This document shows, piece by piece, positions 1 through 12,336 of a stretch of DNA of 64,000 nucleotides; the first letter of the stretch is position 1; each line of letters begins with the position of its first letter. This DNA comes from Mixophyes australis (taxonomy: Eukaryota > Chordata > Amphibia > Anura > Limnodynastidae). A program made the translations under genes and the position numbers. The notes beneath the pieces are model-generated. The model saw only the letters and a list, made by a program, of their open reading frames with translations, was not told the origin of the DNA and made no database searches. The DNA lies in NCBI GenBank assembly GCA_036250195.1, contig JAVHZZ010000003.1:55443521-55507520 (forward strand), read 5' to 3'.

Positions 1-328
1 TAGACTGCAGATACATCTATTGCTGTCCTTAATATACAGTGTGAGGGAAAAGATTATGTACTTTATAATAGTGATTCAGATTGGCAAGGTCACATGCTTA
101 CAATTTTTATATACTTTTTAAACCATAGGAGAAAACTTGTCATCTCTTAAACACAAGGGTTCCCCAAATCATTACACCAAGGAAGAAAGGAAAAATCCCA
201 TATTTTAAGTTTTTTTCTGCAGAAATCAGGATAAAACAGTGACCAATACATTTCAACTCCATGCTTCATAAAGGAAAATGTAATAAAATATAATACAAAT
301 ATTATTCAAGATTAGCCTTAAACACTCT

Positions 329-1583
329 GGGCCTAAGTTATCAATGCACGTATACTGAGCACATCGTGTATTTGTTTTAAACCGCATGTAAATCGGCTCT
401 CCGCACTCTCAAAGTCAACAAGGAACGTATCTAAAGCTACGTGTGGTGCTGACTACGGGTGTATTTTTAGTCTGATCTACTAGACCAGACACTGCAGGAT
501 ACGTACAATTAAAGAACTGGTAGTTGCTCAAATCAATTTATAGGCTATAACAGGTGCATGAAAGGGTGGGGTTATCCTAAAAGGAAAAAACAGAGACAAA
601 TTCCCCCAGCACACTGCTATAGCCAGCAACAGATCTGCTACTCTAAACAATGAGAGTCCCATATATTTGGGCCATACATATTTGTCTGAGAGGCATGTTG
701 GTGTCAGTAGCTGAGGGGGAGTACTGACATTGGATTGTTATTTGGAGGTCTCTGGGGTACCTCTTTGGTAAGTTAGCTCTCAATTTAAAAACACATATGT
801 ATGGCCCAAATATATGGGACTATCATTGTTTAGAGTAGGACCATCCTATTAGCAAAAGCACCTTGGCGTGGTGGGTGGCTTCAACATACATTTGCAAATG
901 TGTGCAACAAAGACTTTTGCATTTTTATCTACAGTAGAAATAGCAGATCTGTTGCTGGCTATAGCAGTGTGCTGGGGGTATTTGTCTCTGTTTTTTCCTT
1001 TTAGGATACGTACAATACCTATGTGGAATATAAACGCACAGAAAAAAATATTAAACAATTAATGTTACCTGTCAATAACAGTCATTTTTGATTGTACATG
1101 GAATTATTATTTTTTTAAATATATTATTTTAAAAAAAAAAGTCCCTGTGTAAAAACAGTTATTAGGTTGTCCTTAATTTCTACTGTACATAACATTACAG
1201 TTGCTCCTGATTGCAGACACACGTTATAGCATGCATACGATAGTGACATCACTAGTACTCAGGGCATAGACTAGCTCTATAGTTGGTGCAAGTGAAGCGG
1301 TAGAAAAATAAGTAACTTTAAGATACCCAGAGCTTGATTTGGACGTGGCTGTGTGCGATCAAGCTTGGCACACCCCTATTGTACATTGACTATGGCCAAA
1401 TACCCCTTCCCAGCCCCCTTTCCTCCCCGAAATCATAGTCTGTAGTAAGTGTATTTTGTATACAAGGAGGAGCAGACAGGGCTGCACTTTCTGGCATATG
1501 GGCCGTTTGTGGACATGTACAGACTGATTTTGCATACGATACGCTCATAATCGGCGGAGAGGTGCCTTAATTACTCAGGTCCC
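329..1583 (+). mobile_element. MITE family 'GGGCC...TACTGAGCGC', copy A
   Basis: This non-autonomous DNA-transposon-like repeat starts with GGGCCTAAGTTATCAATGC and ends with an inverted counterpart (CAGGTCCCC) near 1583. Internal blocks, such as the one with ACCGCATGTAAATCGGCTCT near 392 and the one with GTTGCTCCTGATTGCAG near 1200, recur in copies at 11015-12047, 44370-45041 and 63250-63662. It encodes nothing recognisable. A 493-bp foldback insertion sits inside it. Confidence 0.65.
510..1002. mobile_element. Foldback insertion with 14-bp target duplication inside MITE copy A
   Basis: The 14-bp sequence AGGATACGTACAAT is present at 496-509 and again at 1003-1016, and other copies of the host MITE lack the intervening sequence. 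The insert is largely an inverted repeat: the arm around 573-683 matches the reverse complement of about 788-836 plus 940-1007, with an extra unpaired block at 837-939. No coding capacity is visible. A 14-bp duplication is unlike most cut-and-paste elements. Confidence 0.55.
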
Positions 1584-2399
1584 CTAGAAGGATAAAAACA
1601 TATTCAGAGATCTAAAGTATTCAGTTTGACAATGGAGATGAATGAAATGGCAGAAAAAATATCTACTTTCTATAAATATCAGTTTGTCATAGGCAGCAAA
1701 TTGGTTCACAATGGGACCCAAAAAAAAGATTTGCAATCATGTACAAAGTTGTTGTTTTTTTAATATAATTTTTGAACACAATCCTCAAGAAAAATCAAAA
1801 TATACAGCAATAATCTAACAACAATGGTATAAGGAACTGTTTATTATTCTAAAACATCCTGTACTAAAGATTTGCTGAAAATTAAACCCTTGGCCCAAAT
1901 TTACAATTCATCGCACATCACAAACTAAGGGAATTTCTCACATATCTAATTGACCTGTATAGAGACTGGAGATGCACTGAATTGTTTCAAAATGGTCCTC
2001 TAAACAGTTTGTTGAACCAGTAATAAAGTTTTATATTAGCACTACATTCTCAAATTTTAAATTAGACGAAAAATTGCAATAAGGAAAACAGGATCGACCA
2101 TGTACGAGCTCAATGGTTACATTAGGATTGCAAGTGAAAATTTGTGACATCAATTTGATATTACTGGTAAATGCCTATTTTGTGGCAGGGTCACATTTTA
2201 GCATGGAATTAAAACACATGTTATGTTCATTCGTGTAACGTTAAGCAGACAACATTTTATTGTATATTCTAACTTCTAAGAATTGCTTAAACTGATCATG
2301 AGTTCAGGTGGTACTGATCTCTGAGCTGTGCAAAGGATAGAAATCCCTCTATGTTAAATAAATTGTTGTTGTGATGCCCTTGGCCAACCAGGAGAAAAG
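1584..2399. other. No recognised feature
   Basis: AT-rich sequence with no convincing gene, RNA gene or terminal repeat that I can see. Confidence 0.5.
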
Positions 2400-3740
2400 G
2401 TTAAGGTCAGTGATTAGCCTGGCTAGAGCATTGAAGGATACATTTCTGGTAGGAAAGGTGAAATCGTCATCATTTTCAACCCATACCTCCATACTTTGAT
2501 AAAAGTGGGTAGGTTTCTAGCGGATGGTCTCCAAGCTTTAAGAATCCACAATAAATATGCAATGGTAAAGCATGGTGAAAGTGCTCTCTCTAGGTTAACC
2601 CATGGTTTCTGATGAGTTGGGAGAAACCAGTCTCTCAATCTTTCTAAAAGGCATACCTATTGATATTTGGCGAGGTTTGGCAAGGCCCCCCAACTTTATA
2701 TCAAGGTTCATTCATTTGTGGGCCATATGTGGGAGTTTAAATTTCCAAATATAGGTGATCATGATGGTATGGATTTTCTCTAGGATTTTCTTTGTTATAG
2801 GAAAGGGTAATGTACGAAAGAGATACATCATCATAGGTAGTAGTATCATAAACAAAGCCACTTTTCTACTTAACCAGGAGACCTTGTGGTATATCCATGA
2901 TTTAGTAGGATTGGTGAGTTGCAACAACAGTAGCGAAATGTTTGCATCTAGTATGTTATCCAGATTAGGGGTCATTTGTATGCCCAGGTAGGGAAGGGCA
3001 GAAACCTTTCATGAGTATGTAAACTTGTATGTTAAGATGTTTTACTTTTCCACTAGGGGCATTAGTTGGATGGGCATCAGACTTGGATGTATATAGCTTA
3101 TAGAGTGAGACCTTCCTATATTGATCTATCATCTCATGTAGGGATAGTAGCGGAGTCTCGGTCAGAAATGAAAAATAGCATGTCATCAGCAAATAAGCAT
3201 CGCTTATGCAAAGTGTTTCTCATGAAGACACACTTAAAAGTTTATGAAAGTCTGATGTTTATTCAGCTAACGATTTAAATGCTAAGATAAAGATGAGGGG
3301 GAAGAGGGAGCACCCCTGACTATTACCTTAGTATTTTTAAAGCTGTCTGACAGGAAACCGCTACTAAATGTCCTTAGCAGAGGGACATTCATATAGAGCA
3401 AGCATCACATTCAAAATAACTTTTTGAAACCCAAACCAGACCAGGACCTGTCTCATTTCATTCCAGTGTAGTAGTTTTTGTTACTTTATCAACTATATGT
3501 ACATCTCTTCTCATGTTGTCAGACGCTTGGCATCTGTGACAAAGCCCACCTGGTCCAGATATATCAATTTTGGCATAATTGAGTTAAGTCTGTTTGCAGT
3601 TAGTCTAGCATATATCTTTATTTCAGTGTTGACTAATGCTGTAGACCTGTAATTTTTACAGTGTGTAGGGTCTCTTCCTGGTTTACGTATGATTACAATT
3701 TGTGATTCTATCATTTGTGCCGGGAACCTTCCTGGTTTTT
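2400..3740 (-). pseudogene. L1-type LINE reverse transcriptase relic
   Basis: Reading the minus strand from 3714 downwards gives L1-like RT blocks in shifting frames. The first is a KPGRDPTHCKNYR segment with LTANRLN and DQVGF (RT fingers region). Next comes a QGCSLFPLIFILA segment, and the catalytic FADD box is encoded at about 3182-3193. Further down are TPNLDNILDAN and YLFRTLPFPITKKIL, typical of the thumb and connection region of L1/Tx1 proteins. Several frameshifts and stops break the frame, so this is a dead 5'-truncated copy. No endonuclease domain is visible upstream. Assignment to L1/Tx1 rather than another LINE clade rests on motif memory only. Confidence 0.75.
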
Positions 3741-4649
3741 AGTTTGTAAGGAATTCATAAAGCAGCTAACTCTGTTGAAGTCTGAACCATGCCCGATTTG
3801 TCTCTGTTCTCTGCTTTACCGCTTTTAAAATTATATAATTAAAACAAGTTAAAATGCTGACTGAATCCAGCATGTGTTAGTAATTAAAGGGATGAGTTGG
3901 CATCCCCTAACAGTAGTTCACAAACTGACTTCTACATTGAAATGGTTTACGTGATATAAACGGCACATTATACATGTTGGTGTGGAGAACACTGCCACTC
4001 TGCACTGTATTAGTTCAGCTCACTCTGTATAGTGCACAGGGTAATCTGATGTGCCTGACTGGGATAGACGCGCCATGTGCTCTATCGACAAGCACCATGT
4101 TGCACCATATATGTCTCAAATAAACATCTGTATTATACAAACATTTGTAATAAAAATCCAGATTCTTTATCTGTTGACTTTATGACTCTTGCTATCGGCG
4201 CTAAATGCAAACAAGAGGGAGGTAACGGGTGTAAGCATTTTAATATTAGAAACGTAAGATGGTTTATGCCATTTTTTTCTTAGAGTACAGGACTGAAAAG
4301 GTAACGTGTACAATTTGTTTAACACACAGTCAGGTTTACCAATTATATATGTTCTATATATTATACCAATTATTTGTTATAGAAATCCTTACTTTTTTAC
4401 TCCATATTATCTGTTGTTTATGTGAATGAATGGGAAGAAACAGATTTAAGCATTTTAAGTAGGAAGATAGCCTGTGCTAAATTTACTTGTCATTACCATA
4501 ATATTTATTTAGCACTTAGTTTTTTCATCTTTATTGTTTTATATATATATATATATATACAACCAAAAATAGACACAGAATGGCACTATGTACAACTGCG
4601 AGATCTAACAGCAATGCAATCATATAACATATACACAGATATATAAAAA
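3741..4649. other. No gene seen; short AT microsatellite
   Basis: Unrecognised AT-rich sequence. A perfect AT dinucleotide run occupies about 4541-4559. Confidence 0.5.
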
Positions 4650-5337
4650 TACATTTTTATCTAGAGTCCACAACACACTTTGCTTATGTATAAGCGGCAG
4701 CCCAAAAATGCCTGTAATCAGATGGTCAGTCCGAAAAGCACAGTATTAGAGACTGGACAAAACGCGTTGAGCTGTTGATCTTGCTAAGGGACTATCGCCC
4801 TCTGGAGTTCCAGATAAGCGTTGTACATGTTTCTTCATGTGAGTGCATATTATACATTTTTATTAAATAGTGTTATGGTTTATCATACCATCTTTTCCTT
4901 TTGTTAATCCTTTGCATTACCGCCAATGGAGGTGATTACATCTGGAGGTACATTCATTACATAAGGAGGACCCTTATCAAGTTTCTATGATATGCTGATA
5001 TACATATTACATCTGGTACGCACATTTTAAGATTCCTATTAGATTTTTGGTTGAAGGGCTTTCCTTCTAAATATCCTATATGGGTTCTTAATTTCTGAGT
5101 CACAAGTGGTGATTTCTAACAACTATTGGTGTTCACCTCACTAGGTGCATTAAGGAATTTTTATTGCAATATTACACTATTGTTGCCTTTTTCTGCATTT
5201 TATATCTTGGAGGGGATCCAGAGGAACATTTTGAAGCGAGGATTTACCCTCTTACAAAGATTCCTGCTATGGTATATAATTGATTTATGGTTACTTTGGA
5301 CACCACACAGTGAGGCGCCTTGCCTTTGCTATATCAT

Positions 5338-5340
<3 letters not shown>
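4650..5340 (+). mobile_element. AAACGCGT repeat family, degenerate copy 1
   Basis: This block is related along its length to 59850-60460. Both have AAACGCGTTGAGCTGT (here 4761-4776), then a TCATGTGAGTGC block, a GGTACGC block, and a terminal GAGGCGCC block (here near 5312). The hammerhead-like core seen in the other copy is damaged here: GAAA has become AAAA and the CTGATGA half is absent. The 5' portion (GGTCAGTCCGAAAA, near 4720) also matches about 58510-58540. No coding sequence is present. Confidence 0.5.

Positions 5341-5374
<34 letters not shown>
5340..5374. repeat. (AT)n microsatellite
   Basis: Perfect AT dinucleotide array immediately 3' of the AAACGCGT repeat copy. Confidence 0.95.
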
Positions 5375-5377
<3 letters not shown>

Positions 5378-5563
5378 TATATTTATAGAGATTAAAGATC
5401 CAGTAATTGGCATCCCTATTCACATGATTATAGTTCCCTGTTCCCCTGTTCCCTAGTATCCCTGTCATGTGACTATAGTTCTTCTTACAGGGTGCATGCA
5501 CATTAGGTGTTCGAGGATGATGCTGTCTTTGCAAGTGACCAGACAGTGAAAAGGTAAGTGTTA

Positions 5564-5680
5564 AACTTCACAGGGACAGCAGTTTATCATGACTGCTGTC
5601 CCTGCTGAAGTTTTGCGATCAGTATGAAAGATAGTTCAATCCTTATCAATGCGATGACACTTGAAAACTATCTTTCATAT
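5564..5680. repeat. Double hairpin (foldback MITE-like)
   Basis: There are two adjacent inverted repeats. AGGGACAGCAGT pairs with ACTGCTGTCCCT across a loop near 5585, and TATGAAAGATAGTT (5623-5636) pairs with AACTATCTTTCATA (about 5666-5679). This fits a small foldback MITE; no target duplication was identified. Confidence 0.5.
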
Positions 5681-5689
5681 TATGCGGTA

Positions 5690-7550
5690 CTGCATAAATA
5701 AGCCCTATAAAGCAGACATTACATCCTATATAACTCCAGAGTGACTTAACAGTTGGTCTCTGATTCAGATATACTTATGAAAAAGATCCCAACTCAAAAC
5801 GACCTTCCACTCCATAACGCAGCGATCACACTGGCCCAAAACTAGTAAACTTGTCAGTGTGTTTAATATGTGGTATAAATGGCAATAAAGAAGAGAAAAT
5901 AAAAATTAACTTAAGACCACGATGAGTCAAAACATAGAAATAGTGCACACGTTAATATCTTAAAGACCTATCCTAACCAGTGAATAGGTTCAACCAATTA
6001 GATAAAGAATATAGCTATATCAGCAGTGCTTAAACCATACCTGGCAATTCACTTTTTCAAGTTCAATGGTGCAAGGAGCACAGGAAATGGACTACAGAGC
6101 ACCACACAAAGGTGATATAGTCACATAAATAATTCTGTGCAAAGTTCTTAAAAAAACATTGAGTGCACACATGGCACCAACGTAAAACATTCAACACCTC
6201 TGGGTGTTTGTTTCCAAAAGTGATTGGCTATGGTGATTCTGTGAGCATGTGGGGCATATTCTCCTGGGAAAGTGTTTGTGCAGTCATTCCCTTAGAAAGC
6301 AAGGTCAATGCTAATTAGCACTTAATAGTACTGAATGGTCATTTAAGTCACATGTTGTAGCTTTTCTATCCTGATGGATAGTAAGAGTGTTTTCCAGGAT
6401 GACAATGCATGTGTTCCTTCTCCAATATCGTATGGCATTCTCAGTCATCAAATCTGAAACCCACATTTGAAACAGTGCTTTCTATCACCATCCAGCAGAC
6501 ATTTGTTGAGTGACTTTCTCGTGAGAGAATCCTACTGTATTCCTCCTGCACAATTCCAGATACTGGTAGACTCAATGCCATGTCACCTATAGGTTGTACT
6601 GTGGTCGTCCAAAGCCCTACTAAGTGACTTTATATTGGTTTTTCAATTTTTTGTCCACAACCTCTATGTTTTGCTGCTTATACATTGGAAACAATTACCT
6701 CTCAAAGGTGAAGATATAAAAAAATAATTTTAGCCATTATTATTTTTGTGACTTTTACGACTGTCATCTTCTTTATAAAGTACATTTGCACCTCTCAAGC
6801 CTTTATAAATGCTAGCTCTAGGCTTCAATACACCAATTAGTCATCTTCTCCTATTCATTTACAGTAATCAGTCTTTTTTGCCTTTTAAAATACATGTAAC
6901 AATCCTATTATTAGATTGTAGGCATTTGTCAGTGCCAGTCTGTTCTTCCTTCCCGTGCGTGTTACAGAAATCTAGACATTCTTCTGTAGGTTCTATCTGG
7001 TTCATCCATGGCCTACTGCTCCCATGTCAGTCTTTCTGTAGCTATAGAAATTTCATATTTTCAAATATATCCTTTTTATATTTCTTTCCTTTATCTCTTT
7101 GTAACCACAGCATTTTAAAAAGCCCCATATGTTTTTCTGTATTGTTAAACCCTATTAAACAATTCTGAGAAAAGATAGATATAAAAAATGTTAATAATGT
7201 CAGAATGACTTTATTATTGCTTCACTTTGTCAATTTCATTTAAGCGCTGCTCATACAAATGGTCAAGTGGAATTTTTAAAGGACTACTAAATGTAAAAAA
7301 CATAGCTGTCTTACGTACAAAAGGACTGCAAGCAATATTTACAAATATATTTCTAAAAGCCCTAAAATATTTTTCAGAACTCAAAATAATCAGGATAAAT
7401 GTGTGCCTGTTGCAGAGTGTTTGAGGGGCACTGCAACCAACGTGTTTGAGTCTGGACTGACTGATAACAGAGAAAAATAGCTTGGGGTCAGCTTCACACT
7501 AAAAGTATTTACAATGACAAGGATCCCAGGTTCAGTCAGATTTGTGGGAA
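5690..7550. other. No recognised feature
   Basis: About 1.9 kb without a convincing gene or bounded repeat. Short open frames such as the one near 6809-7168 have no recognisable domain and no coding signature. Confidence 0.45.
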
Positions 7551-7554
7551 ATGT

Positions 7555-7833
7555 TCATATTTCTCTACTCTCCTGGAATGTCCAGGAGACTCCCAGAATT
7601 CTGGGAGTCTTCCTGGGCTCTCGGGAGAGCAGGGAAACCTCCCGCTTCTAGTTCCCCTTATTAGTTAAGTGGTGGGGGCGGTGCTTATGATGTGATTCAT
7701 GTGCCATCGTAGCCCCGCCCCCCTGCTCTAATAGGCCACAAAAAATAATGATCATTTAGGGGACAGGTCAAGTGACGCGATTCCCACACACACACCTCCT
7801 CCAGTATATCAGTCGGCTAATGTTGGCAAGTAT
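7555..7833. mobile_element. MITE with CTACTCTCC / GGCAAGTAT ends
   Basis: The copy begins with CTACTCTCCTGGAATGTCC and ends with GTTGGCAAGTAT, the inverted form of the ATACTTGCC end seen in the related partial copy at 57432-57620. It contains nested palindromes (CCAGGAGACTCCCAGAATTCTGGGAGTC) of a kind frequent in frog MITEs, and GC-rich GGGGGCGG/CCCCGCCCCC boxes shared with the second copy. Confidence 0.55.
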
Positions 7834-7839
7834 AGAAAT

Positions 7840-9177
7840 GCTAGAGCCTTACATAGTTATTACTATAATTTTTATGAAATATGTATAAGGTACCAACATA
7901 TTCTGCACCACTGTGCAATACTAGGAGGTTGCAGTACAAAATTGTTTGCAAAACAATAACTGAAACAAGAGGTATAGAAGTCCTGCTCCAATAAGATTAC
8001 AATCTAACGAATAAGGGAACATGTGAGACACATTGTGGCGGCTTGTGACATTAGATGCAAGCAGAAGTTACCCAGGATAATGGGAAGTGTTTCCACAAAG
8101 CAAGGGGTAAACAGGTAGTAAAAGGGCAAGAGATGAAGGTGTAAAGAGATAGTAAACGGGCAAGAGATTTAATATGCAGATGTAACATAATTATGAGGGT
8201 GACGATGAGGCATAATGTAAGAAAGTAGAATAAGAAATATAGGGAAAGGCAAAAGGGATAAAATATGAAAATGAATAATCTATACTTAAATCAGTTTATG
8301 ATAAAATCCAAACGATGCTCATAATATAATAAGAAACAGTCTTCTCCAGCTGACCTCTTGTGTGGGTCCAGATGCTGCTATTTAGCCTCTTGTAGACTCT
8401 GCTTGTCTTCTACATAGTCACAGATGTTATAATAAGTTCACCTAAACCACCATCCCTGGAATCTGTCTGCCGGTTAAAGGAGCTGTGTCACAGGGCAATC
8501 AAATAATAAAGCAGATGTCACAGATCATAGATTAAACATGCTTATATGTGATTACTGTAAGCCTGCAGATAGTATTAGTGAATGCTACAACATGCCTTTT
8601 GGTGTTCTATCAATTTGTATTTTAGGTTTATTTTTCCCGGTAAATTCATTTATCTATAATGCTTCTGGTGTAAACAAAATGAATTATTTTTAAAGAGTTA
8701 ATCTATGTAGTGCCCTTCAACAGTTAATGTGTTAATCAAGTATAAATATTGTTACATCTTGTTCAGATTAATAATACGATTCCCTGCTCCAAATTTGCCA
8801 TATAATCTTTATTGATTATGCATTAAATGATGATATATCTATACATATAAACAAAAGAAACCAGAAAATAATTAGATTACAATGTAATAGCACAGTTACA
8901 TATTCTGAGACTTTTGATGAATTGAAATGGTGGAATGTTAGATAGTGTACCATTATAACCAGCTTATTGCTATGTATTTTGATATAGTGAAAAAATGTTA
9001 ACATATTGTAAGTGTTGCCTTATTGATTCCCCTAAGTTTAGTCCTGAAATATTGTCTCTGATAGATTAATATGTGTATGAAAGGAGACTAGTCCTTCCCG
9101 ATTTAACATGAAAGCACATTGTCCATTTTAACACTTGCGACTACTAAGCCATATTCTATTGGGCAATCCCCAAATCT
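7840..9177. other. No gene seen
   Basis: AT-rich sequence. The stretch CTCCAATAAGATTACAATCTA near 7985-8007 resembles the body of the SINE at 11381-11687 but cannot be bounded as an element. Confidence 0.4.
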
Positions 9178-9655
9178 ATTGGGCCTATTTTATGAACCTC
9201 CAAAGAGGTTTAAATGAGTGATGATGGACATATATGCATGCCAGAACTTGTGTTTGCAAGTAAGACGAACTGTAAAAATGCATTTTATGTACATTATGCA
9301 TTAATAACATCAGATATATGTTTTTCATGTAAAAAAAACTAGGTAAAAAAAATATATGCATTTTTTATTAATGAATATAGTATTAAGAGCTGTTAATGTC
9401 TTTAATTTTTTTCCATGCGCTCCGATGTGAATTTATATAGCACTATTGCTTTGTGCATTTCCTGCAGAGTGCTCTGTCTGACAGCATACAGCAAGTACCG
9501 TATAGCCAGAACACACTTATGCCCACATTCAAATGGAAAAGTTTCTTGAGTTCCGCTTGTACTTTGAAAACAGATGGACGTGTGCATTTTGCGTCCAATT
9601 TCAAAAAATGCAAATCACTTTCACATTGTGTTTGATTAAACAGGCCCATTATATC
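9178..9655. mobile_element. Possible MITE with GGGCCTATTT / AACAGGCCC ends
   Basis: Terminal sequences TTGGGCCTATTTTATGAAC and TTGATTAAACAGGCCCA form an imperfect inverted pair about 0.48 kb apart. They resemble other GGGCCTGATT-ended MITEs in this window. There is no coding capacity and the target duplication is unresolved. Confidence 0.35.
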
Positions 9656-10359
9656 AAAAATATGTATGCATATATCCGAATGCAGATATTGTTGCATTTT
9701 ACACTTCTCCTTACTACTAGAGAGATTAAATGTGTTAGGGTAGGGGCAGGCAGGCGTAGGCCAAATACAGTAAGGTCAAGTTCACACAATTGAAACTGAG
9801 GTAGGCCTGGGTGCATATATTAGGAGGTGTACCTCTTGTGGTTGCTGGAGATCTGCTACAATGAGATGAAATGATGACAGTCACAATAAGCAGCAACAGC
9901 CAGCTGTTTCAGATTGGCTGATTGTGCCTTGACCCCACCCACACCCACTGCTTTATTCAATGGAATGGCTGCTATTGGTTGTAGTTGGGAACAAGTCCCA
10001 GTGACCTGCATACACTAGGACCTGTAATGAATCAAGGAAAAATGTTAATAAAACAAGCCTTCAGTTCAAGCCTTGGGAAATCCACATGTTATACATATGA
10101 CAGAACCACCGTAAGGGGTCATTTGTGCCGAGAGCTCTTAGGAGAAAGTCTTGCATCGCATATGAGGGTTTTTTTACTTTGCCAGTCCAAGGTTCCTTCA
10201 CGTTATTACAGATAAAGACCCTGGATGTAGGTGAGCTATAAAGACTGTGAATGAGGGTAGTGTGGGTGTCTTTATTTCAATTAAAATATTAATGTTGTTT
10301 TTTTTTTTTACATTTCTTGCTTTTTTTTCTTCATGTATTGCCATTTTAAGTCTAGTGAT

Positions 10360-10530
10360 TTATGTCTACATTTTGACTGTTGATTTTACAACCCTGTACA
10401 CATTTTACATGTTGACATTTTAACTGTCGACCTTCTGAATATGTAGACATTATGACTGCCGACCTAATACCTTTGTCAACCTAATGACTGCAGACATTTT
10501 GGTGAAGACATTTTCACTGTCAACCCAACC
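10360..10530. repeat. Degenerate tandem 'TGTCGACATTTTGACTG' motif
   Basis: A motif of roughly 20 nt, approximating GTnGACATTnTGACTG, recurs about seven times with drift (for example CTACATTTTGACTGTTGA, GTAGACATTATGACTGCCGA, TGCAGACATTTTGGTGA). This looks like an old tandem array. Confidence 0.5.
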
Positions 10531-10539
10531 TGGTGCTAT

Positions 10540-11014
10540 ACTATATGAAGTTACTTAATCGATATTTCCATGTGAACTATGGAAGGGAAAAAGATTCTCA
10601 ATGAAAGGGAAAACAACAGATGTTAGTATTTAATCTAATTTAATTTAATTTTACTTTTATTTTGTATTTCTGTATTTAGTTATATTTTGTATGGAAAACG
10701 TGACTTTCACATGAGTCACTTTAAAATCACACAAACAGTCCATAATATTCAATAAATAGGCAAAACATACAGATTCCTAACCAATTAAAAGGTTAAAACT
10801 GCGTGCTGGCAACAGTCTGAAAGCTTGTGGTGATTAGAAATATTCAGCTTGTGGTTATTGCTGAATAACTTTGTTTCCACTTAATGGCTTAGCATCCACA
10901 ATGTAAAACAGTATAACACATCTATTTATCATGTCTAATACTTGTGTTGAAAGTGCACAGAATCTTAGTGGGAAAGATCATATGATGAATTCTATTAGAA
11001 CAGCCAAACTTACA
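10540..11014. other. No recognised feature
   Basis: AT-rich sequence between repeats; nothing recognisable. The flanking stretch 9656-10359 likewise shows no gene. Confidence 0.4.
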
Positions 11015-12047
11015 GGGCCTGATGCATCAAGTCACGCATACTGAGCGCAACATCCGTTTGCTTTAAAACGCATGTAAATCGGCTCTGCACACTCCGGAAG
11101 TTAACAAGAAACTGATCTCAAGAAATGTGCGCTGAAGAATTCGGGTGTAGGTCTGCTCTGCTCTACTATACAAGACAATGCTGATTACATCCATTGCCTA
11201 TGGTGAATGTAAAGTCTTTAAAAATAAAAATATTGAATTAATGTCACCTATTAATAATATAGTCATTAATGATAAAACACTAAAAAAAAAATGTTTTATC
11301 CCCCCATGAAATAAAGTTATTAGGATGATCTTACTGAACATAAAATACACTTTTAAAGTTGCTCCTGATTTCAAACACATCATCAACTATTTCTATAGTG
11401 CCACTAATCCTGAAGCACTTTTCAGAGGACTCACATCAGTCTCTCCCCCATTGGAGCTTACAATCTAAATTCCCTAAAATACAGAGACTAGGGTCAATTT
11501 AATAGCAGCCAATTAACCTACCAGTATGTTGTTGGAGTGTGGGAGGAAACCGGAGCACCTGAATGAAACCCAAGCAAACACGGGGAGAACATACAAACTC
11601 CACACAGATAAGGCCATAGTCAGGAATTAAACTCATGACATCTGTACTGTGAGGAAGAAGTGCTAACCACTAAGCCACTGTGCCACCCAAACACATGCTA
11701 TAGCATGTATAGAAGACTGTACAAGACTACTGATCAGGAATTAGACTGAAGCAAAAGATATGGTAGAGAAACAAGTAACTTTGAAATGCCCAGAGCTTGA
11801 TTTGGATGTGGCTGTGTGTGCTTGAGCTTCGGTCATCCTTACTGTACATTGACTATGGCCAAATGTCCCTTCTCTCGTCCCATTCCCTCCCAGAAATCGT
11901 AGGTTGTAACAAATGTCCTTTTTTCGCTTGAAGACAGAGTGAACATGGCTGCGTTTGCTTTCGTATGGTCTGGTTCTGGGCATGTATACGTCATTTTGCA
12001 TACGATGCGCTCAGAATTGGCAGATACATGCCTTGATGAATCAGGCA
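11015..12047 (+). mobile_element. MITE family 'GGGCC...TACTGAGCGC', copy B
   Basis: It starts GGGCCTGATGCATCAAG and ends CTTGATGAATCAGGCA, a clear terminal inverted repeat. Internal blocks match copies A, C and D (CATACTGAGCGCAA, GTTGCTCCTGATT, CCCAGAGCTTGATTTGGA, TACATTGACTATGGCC). The core is split by a SINE at 11381-11687. It encodes nothing. Confidence 0.7.
11381..11687 (-). mobile_element. tRNA-derived SINE inserted in MITE copy B
   Basis: On the minus strand the element begins GGGTGGCACAGTGGCTTAGT. It carries an A-box-like TGGCTTAGTGG and a B-box-like GTTTAATTCCTGA, followed by the GGAGTTTGTATGTTCTCCCC block common to a widespread vertebrate SINE group. Both sides carry CAAACACAT (11372-11380 and 11688-11696), a 9-bp target duplication, and the flanks rejoin to the uninterrupted MITE sequence seen in copy A. 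A real tRNA gene is excluded because the cloverleaf is incomplete. Confidence 0.85.
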
Positions 12048-12328
12048 CACAGACTGTTAGGACACTAGTCATCTGCGGGACTGTATCTCCTCTCCCATAT
12101 CAGAACTCAGTTTCAACATTTTTAACTGCATAGTGTAATGTTTCCCCTTTCATGTACCCAAACCTCCTTTGTATGTTCAAATTAAAATTACTATTTTAAT
12201 ATCATAATTACAGCTCTGATAAAAGTTTAAATTTAGCAAAAGATCACAGTATAGTAAAAACATAAATAAATATAGATGGTGGCGGTGAGATCAACGCAGT
12301 CAGATAAAATTAATCACTAAACCAAACA

Positions 12329-12336
12329 GTTGAAGG
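12329..12336. repeat. hAT target-site duplication, left
   Basis: GTTGAAGG, repeated exactly at 14275-14282; 8 bp is the hallmark of hAT insertion. Confidence 0.9.

Noticed and set aside
849..1062. Small overlapping open frames on both strands
   Set aside because: They lie in the foldback insertion and have no coding character.
11600..11687. tRNA gene
   Set aside because: A- and B-box-like motifs belong to a SINE head bounded by a target duplication; no complete cloverleaf.
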